The notes under the pieces are model-generated. The model made no database searches. It saw only the letters and a program-made list of their open reading frames with translations, and was not told where the DNA came from. From Pseudomonadota bacterium (GTDB lineage Bacteria > Pseudomonadota > Alphaproteobacteria > Rhodobacterales > Rhodobacteraceae), in assembly GCA_027592105.1 (NCBI GenBank), contig JAQCLA010000081.1, forward strand, positions 1 through 9,759: DNA of 9,759 bases, given 5' to 3'. Positions within the stretch are counted from its first letter, which is position 1; each line of letters opens with the position of its first letter. The position numbers and the translations under genes were made by a program. Of this stretch, positions 6,010 to 9,759 are shown in pieces.

Positions 6010-6705
6010 ATGAGTGATTGGCTTGGCCCCGCCGAATGGCAAGCCGTCGCGCTGTCGCTGCGCGTGTCGCTTTGGGCGACGCTCTTCAGCCTGCCTTTCG
6101 GGATTTTCGTGGCCTATGCGCTGGCGCGCTGGTCCTTTCCGGGCAAGCAGATCGTCAATGGGCTGGTGCATCTGCCCTTGATCTTGCCGCCCGTGGTCAC
6201 GGGATACCTGCTGTTGTTGAGTTTCGGCACGCGCGGGCCAATCGGGTCTTTCTTGGCTGATTGGGGGATCGTCTTTGCCTTTCGCTGGTCAGGCGCGGCG
6301 CTGGCCGCGGCGATCATGGCCTTTCCCTTGATGGTGCGCGCGATCCGCCTGTCGATCGAAGCCTTAGACCCCAAGCTGGAACAAGCCGCCGCCACCTTGG
6401 GCGCAGCACCGGCTTGGGTCTTTTTGACCGTGACGCTGCCCATGGCGCTGCCCGGGATCGTGGCGGGCACGATCCTCGCCTTTGCCAAGGCAATGGGAGA
6501 GTTCGGGGCCACGATCACCTTCGTCTCCAACATCCCCGGTGAAACCCGCACCATCCCGTCGGCCATCTACGCCTTCTTGCAGGTGCCGGGGGGCGAGGGG
6601 GCGGCGCTGCGGCTGGTCATTGTGGCGGTGGTGGTGGCGATGGCGGCCCTTCTGCTGTCCGAGGTCTTCGCGCGGCGCGTGGCGGCCTGGGTCGGGGGGC
6701 AATGA
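6010..6705 (+). CDS. modB: Molybdate ABC transporter, permease
   Basis: This 231-residue inner-membrane protein forms the homodimeric channel of the ModABC importer. About five hydrophobic segments are visible: near residues 13-38, 47-72, 88-108, 139-160 and 202-222. The EAA loop that docks onto the ATPase is clear around residues 120-150: LEQAAATLGAAPAWVFLTV then TLPMALPGIVAG, with the conserved Gly and the LP. GEFGATITF in the following segment and NIPGETRTIP are typical of ModB. It starts 3 bases after the modA stop with only a weak AGG ahead of the ATG. Its TGA overlaps the modC ATG in an ATGA junction, which suggests coupled translation. Confidence 0.95.
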   Translation: MSDWLGPAEWQAVALSLRVSLWATLFSLPFGIFVAYALARWSFPGKQIVNGLVHLPLILPPVVTGYLLLLSFGTRGPIGSFLADWGIVFAFRWSGAALAAAIMAFPLMVRAIRLSIEALDPKLEQAAATLGAAPAWVFLTVTLPMALPGIVAGTILAFAKAMGEFGATITFVSNIPGETRTIPSAIYAFLQVPGGEGAALRLVIVAVVVAMAALLLSEVFARRVAAWVGGQ

Positions 6706-7796
6706 TGCTGGAGGTGTCGCTCAAACATCGCTTTACGGGCTTTGATCTTGATGCGCAGTTTCGCGCGCCGCCCGGTGTGACGGTGCTTTTCGGCCGCTCA
6801 GGCTCGGGCAAGACGACGATCATCAACGCGGTGGCGGGGCTATTGTCGCCCGATCAGGGGCGCATCGCGGCAGGCGATTGGGTGCTTTTGGATACCAAAA
6901 GCGGCCTGCAGCTGCGGCCGCATCGCCGCCGCATCGGCTATATCTTTCAAGAGGGGCGGCTTTTCCCTCACCTCAGCGTGCGCCAGAACCTCGGCTATGG
7001 AGCATGGTTCGCCCCCAAGGATGCCCCGCGCGAAGATATGGGGCGGATCGTCGATCTTCTGGGATTGGGCGCGCTTCTCGACCGGCGGCCCGGCGCTTTG
7101 TCGGGTGGTGAGAAGCAGCGCGTGGCCATCGGGCGGGCGCTTTTGTCGGCACCAAAGCTGATTTTGGCAGATGAGCCGCTGGCCGCGCTGGACGAGGCGC
7201 GCAAGGCCGAGATCCTGCCATATCTCGAACGGCTGCGCGATGAGGTGAATATTCCCATCCTTTATGTCAGCCATGCCGCCTCCGAGGTGGCGCGGCTGGC
7301 CAGCAGCGTGGTCGCCATCGAGGCAGGTCGCGTGGTCGCGCAAGGCCCCGCCGCTCAGGTCTTGGGCGATCCTGCGATCTTGCCTGCTGGTGCGCGCGAG
7401 GCGGGCGCGCTGATCACCGCGCGCGTGGTGCGCCATCATGATGACGGGCTGAGCGAGCTTGAGGCCAATGGTATCGCGCTTTTCCTGCCGCGATTGGCCA
7501 ATGCCCCCGGCACGCAACTGCGCCTGCGGATCGCGGCGCATGATGTGATCTTGTCGCGCAACCGCCCCGAGGGGTTGTCGGCGCTCAATATCTTGCCGGG
7601 TCTGGTGCAAGACATCCGTGCAGGTGCCGGTCCGGGGGCGATCGTGGCGATTGATACGGCCGCCGGTCGCGTCTTGGCGCGGGTGACGCGGCGCTCGGCT
7701 TTGGCGCTTGGCCTTGCCCCCGGTGTCGGCGTGCATGCCATCGTCAAATCGGTCTCGGTCGCCCCTGCCGATGTTGGGGGTGCCGCGGCCAGCTAG
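6702..7796 (+). CDS. modC: Molybdate ABC transporter, ATPase with Mop/TOBE domain
   Basis: The 364-residue ATPase powers molybdate import. All ABC motifs are present: Walker A GRSGSGKTT (31-39), Q-loop FQE (Gln83), signature LSGGEKQR (133-140), Walker B LILADE (153-158, catalytic Glu158), D-loop ALD and switch His191 in YVSHAASE. After a linker, residues about 290-353 form a Mop/TOBE domain (SALNILPGLV, TRRSALALGL, VHAIVKSVSV), which in ModC binds molybdate and can slow transport when the cell has enough. As the modE-like protein has no such domain, this is the only visible intracellular molybdate-binding module in the cluster. It overlaps modB by 4 bases. The stop codon sits in the loop of a strong hairpin. 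Confidence 0.95.
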   Translation: MMLEVSLKHRFTGFDLDAQFRAPPGVTVLFGRSGSGKTTIINAVAGLLSPDQGRIAAGDWVLLDTKSGLQLRPHRRRIGYIFQEGRLFPHLSVRQNLGYGAWFAPKDAPREDMGRIVDLLGLGALLDRRPGALSGGEKQRVAIGRALLSAPKLILADEPLAALDEARKAEILPYLERLRDEVNIPILYVSHAASEVARLASSVVAIEAGRVVAQGPAAQVLGDPAILPAGAREAGALITARVVRHHDDGLSELEANGIALFLPRLANAPGTQLRLRIAAHDVILSRNRPEGLSALNILPGLVQDIRAGAGPGAIVAIDTAAGRVLARVTRRSALALGLAPGVGVHAIVKSVSVAPADVGGAAAS

Positions 7797-7805
7797 GCTG
7801 GCCGC
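7785..7805. terminator. Perfect hairpin around the modC stop codon, possible two-way terminator
   Basis: GCGGCCAGC (7785-7793) and GCTGGCCGC (7797-7805) pair perfectly over 9 bases; the 3-base loop is TAG, the modC stop codon. It lies between the convergent modC and DEAD-box helicase genes, 13 bases from the helicase stop, so it could act on both transcripts. No T run follows on either strand, so it may rather protect 3' ends or work together with Rho. Confidence 0.5.
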
Positions 7806-7817
7806 ACGCCCGTATCC

Positions 7818-9759
7818 TCAAGGTTTGCCTTTGCCGTCGCCCTTGCCACCGCGTGCAGGCGGACCGCCGGGACCAGTGCGGCCCGCGGGCTTGCCGCTGC
7901 GTGGTTTGCCGGGGCCCCCGGGCTTGCCACCGGGGCGGCTCATCCGCTGCGAAGGGTCGGCTGCATTGGACCGCGCGCGCGGTGTGCTTGGCCCATCCGC
8001 TGCGGCAGGTTTGGCATCCCCGCGATAGGGTTTGCCCCCGCCCGGTTTGGACCAAGGTTTGTCACCGGGCTTGCCGCCCGGCTTGCCACCGGGTTTCCCA
8101 TCGGGTTTGCCGCCGGGTTTACCAAAGCGTTTGGCCGGGTCGAATGCGCCTTGCCGTGGCCCCGCTTTGTCATCACCGCGATAGGGCTTGGCGCCACTTG
8201 GCTTGCCGCCGCCGGGTTTGCCGCCCGCGGGCTTGCCGCCGCGCGGCTTGCCATCGCCGGGCTTGCCCATGCGCGGGGCCGCGTCACGCGGCGCATCGCT
8301 GGGAGCGGCCCGTTTTGCGGGCGCGTGATCGGGATCGTATTTTGGTTTTTGCGCGGGCTTTGCTTCCGCCACGGCGGGATCGGCCTGCTTGGGTGCGGCT
8401 GGCGCTTCAACGGCTGCGACGCTCGGGCGCGGCGTTGGACGCGGAGCTGCGGGTGTGGGTGCTGCTGCTGCGGGGGGACTTGCCATCTCCGCACGGGGAC
8501 GGGCAGGTTTGGCCGGGGCTGCGCGTGCAGGCCGACCTTGCGGCGCGCCATCCTGCCGTTTGGCGGTGATACCATCCTCCAGTAACCCATCCGCACCAAG
8601 ACGCGCCGCGAGGCCAGTGGCCGCGGCCTCTGCGATCTCGACCAAGGTCTGGTCTTCCTCGACCCGGATCTTGCCGATCTGCGCCTTGTCCAGATTGCCC
8701 GCCCGACACAAAAGCGGCAAAAGCCAACGTGCCTCGGCACGCTGGGCACGGCCGACCGACAGCGCGAACCAGACCGAGGGGCCAAAGGCCTGACGCTCGG
8801 GCCGCGCGCCGGGTGCGGCGGGTGCGCCCAGATCCTCGGGCGCGGACAACCCGGCGCGGTAGAGCCGCAAACAGGCGGCAGCGATCTGTTCCGGGCTATG
8901 GGTCGCCATCAACTTGGCGGCAAAGGCGGCCTCGGTCTCGCTGGGCGCATTCGTCCAAAGCGGATCATCCAAAAGCCGTGTCTCATCCAGTGCCAAGATC
9001 TCGTCCGCCGTGGGGGCGAAGGTCCATTCCGCTTGGATCTTGGCCCATTTCAGCAGGCGCGAGGCCTTGTTGGTCATCTTGTCAGGCACGATCATCGCCG
9101 AGATGCCCTTGCGGCCCGCGCGTCCCGTGCGCCCCGAGCGATGGAGCAGCGCCTCGGTATTGGTGGGCAGATCGGCATGGATCACCAGATCAAGCTTGGG
9201 CAGGTCGATGCCGCGTGCCGCTACATCGGTGGCCACACAGACCCGCGCGCGCCCATCGCGCATCGCTTGCAACGCATGGCTGCGCTCATCTTGGCTCAGC
9301 TCACCCGACAGGCTGACAACCGAAAGCCCGCGATTGGCAAAGCGCGCCGCCAGACGTGCGACCGTGGCACGCGTATTGGCGAACACGATGGCCGTGGGCG
9401 CATCGTGAAAACGCAAAAGGTTGATGATCCCGTTCTCGGCATCTTGGGCCGCGACTTGGACGACCTGATAGCTGATATCGGCATGTTGGCTGCCGCGCGA
9501 CAGCGTGGTGACGCGCACCGCGTCGCGCTGGAACTGCTTGGCAAGCTCGGCAATCGCGGGCGGCACGGTGGCCGAGAACAAGAGCGTACGCCGCTCGGAA
9601 GGGGCGGCCCCCAGCATGAATTCCAGATCTTCGCGAAAGCCCAAATCCAGCATCTCATCGGCTTCATCCAGCACGATGGCGCGGATATCGGACAGATCGA
9701 GCACCCGGCGCATGATATGGTCGCGCAAGCGCCCCGGCGTGCCCACAACGATATGCGCG
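7818..9759 (-). CDS. DEAD-box RNA helicase with DbpA-like domain and Gly-Lys-Pro tail, partial
   Basis: The frame is open from the right window edge to the TGA at 7818-7820, giving about 647 residues; the first part (Q motif, Walker A motif I, motif Ia) lies outside. Seen in order: TPGR (motif Ib, at about 9730-9740), DEAD at 9657-9668, SAT at 9567-9575, IVFANTR (IV), VATDVAARGID (V) and HRSGRTGRAG (VI). These define an ATP-dependent RNA helicase of the DeaD/CsdA-DbpA type. A region spanning roughly 8560-8775 (SVGRAQRAEARWLLPLLCR, IGKIRV, TLVEI) matches the DbpA/CsdA RNA-recognition domain. The last 247 or so residues are disordered: Ala/Pro-rich first, then basic Gly-Lys-Pro repeats. Likely roles are ribosome assembly or mRNA decay in the cold. 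The GTG at 9744-9746 is internal to motif Ib and is not the start. Confidence 0.93.
   Translation of the reverse strand, partial: AHIVVGTPGRLRDHIMRRVLDLSDIRAIVLDEADEMLDLGFREDLEFMLGAAPSERRTLLFSATVPPAIAELAKQFQRDAVRVTTLSRGSQHADISYQVVQVAAQDAENGIINLLRFHDAPTAIVFANTRATVARLAARFANRGLSVVSLSGELSQDERSHALQAMRDGRARVCVATDVAARGIDLPKLDLVIHADLPTNTEALLHRSGRTGRAGRKGISAMIVPDKMTNKASRLLKWAKIQAEWTFAPTADEILALDETRLLDDPLWTNAPSETEAAFAAKLMATHSPEQIAAACLRLYRAGLSAPEDLGAPAAPGARPERQAFGPSVWFALSVGRAQRAEARWLLPLLCRAGNLDKAQIGKIRVEEDQTLVEIAEAAATGLAARLGADGLLEDGITAKRQDGAPQGRPARAAPAKPARPRAEMASPPAAAAPTPAAPRPTPRPSVAAVEAPAAPKQADPAVAEAKPAQKPKYDPDHAPAKRAAPSDAPRDAAPRMGKPGDGKPRGGKPAGGKPGGGKPSGAKPYRGDDKAGPRQGAFDPAKRFGKPGGKPDGKPGGKPGGKPGDKPWSKPGGGKPYRGDAKPAAADGPSTPRARSNAADPSQRMSRPGGKPGGPGKPRSGKPAGRTGPGGPPARGGKGDGKGKP
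7821..8273 (-). repeat. Degenerate Gly-Lys-Pro coding repeat in the helicase tail
   Basis: About 150 codons are dominated by GGKP, GDKP and GKPR units, which on the plus strand appear as recurring GGCTTGCC and GGGTTTGCC words. A larger unit also recurs: KPYRGD is encoded at both 8020-8030 and 8176-8186 by the identical CCGCGATAGGG, 156 bases (52 codons) apart, which suggests an internal duplication. The net charge is strongly positive, as in RNA-binding tails of other DEAD-box proteins. Such repeats may vary in number between strains. Confidence 0.75.

Noticed and set aside
6840..7736. A 298-codon minus-strand open frame opposite modC
   Set aside because: It arises from the high GC third-position bias of modC, has no recognisable domain, and modC is certain.
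7821..8273. A repeated array that at first sight might be a CRISPR or VNTR
   Set aside because: The units are short, degenerate, in frame and encode Gly-Lys-Pro; there are no equal-length spacers or constant repeats.
7853..8569. Long plus-strand open frames rich in Arg, Cys and Gly opposite the helicase tail
   Set aside because: They are the antisense reading of the Gly-Lys-Pro repeats; composition is extreme, no family is recognisable, and the minus-strand frame carries all helicase motifs.

Overview
The window looks like ordinary chromosome of a high-GC alphaproteobacterium, most likely Rhodobacterales. The evidence is strong G/C third-position bias, an HPF-cold-shock fusion, a short ModE-like regulator ahead of modABC, and a dipeptidase / unknown / DUF3726 gene set of the kind I associate with that order. 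There are eight protein-coding genes plus one partial gene at each end that is counted among them or beside them as noted below. I see no RNA genes, insertion sequences, CRISPR arrays or prophage genes. The largest gap without a gene is about 190 bases (4574-4763).

Left part, all on the minus strand and read from right to left. An exported, Tat-signal-bearing intradiol ring-cleavage dioxygenase (3965-4573) comes first. Next is a hibernation-factor/cold-shock fusion protein (3257-3850) with its own probable promoter and a hairpin in its leader. Then comes a tight three-gene set: an M19 'membrane dipeptidase' family protein (2219-3202), a 567-residue conserved protein of unknown function (508-2211), and a DUF3726 protein that starts at a GTG overlapping the previous stop (1-511, cut by the window edge). 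The dipeptidase-family protein appears to lack the N-terminal His-x-Asp and the bridging Glu of classical binuclear-zinc dipeptidases. This three-gene set is the least understood material here.

Middle part, plus strand: a molybdate uptake island. A stand-alone ModE-like DNA-binding protein (4764-5159) is followed by modA (periplasmic binding protein, 5218-6006), modB (permease, 6010-6705) and modC (ATPase with a C-terminal Mop/TOBE domain, 6702-7796). A perfect 9-base inverted repeat lies between the regulator and modA and is a good candidate operator. ModA captures molybdate, ModB and ModC import it, and the regulator probably represses modABC when molybdate is plentiful.

Right part, minus strand: a DEAD-box RNA helicase (7818 to the window end; its N-terminus lies outside) with a DbpA-like RNA-binding domain and a long basic Gly-Lys-Pro repeat tail. 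It converges on modC, and a perfect GC-rich hairpin carries the modC stop codon in its loop.

The complete genes number seven (unknown protein, dipeptidase family, HPF-CSD, dioxygenase, modE-like, modA, modB, modC makes eight) and the two edge genes are partial, giving ten coding features in all.
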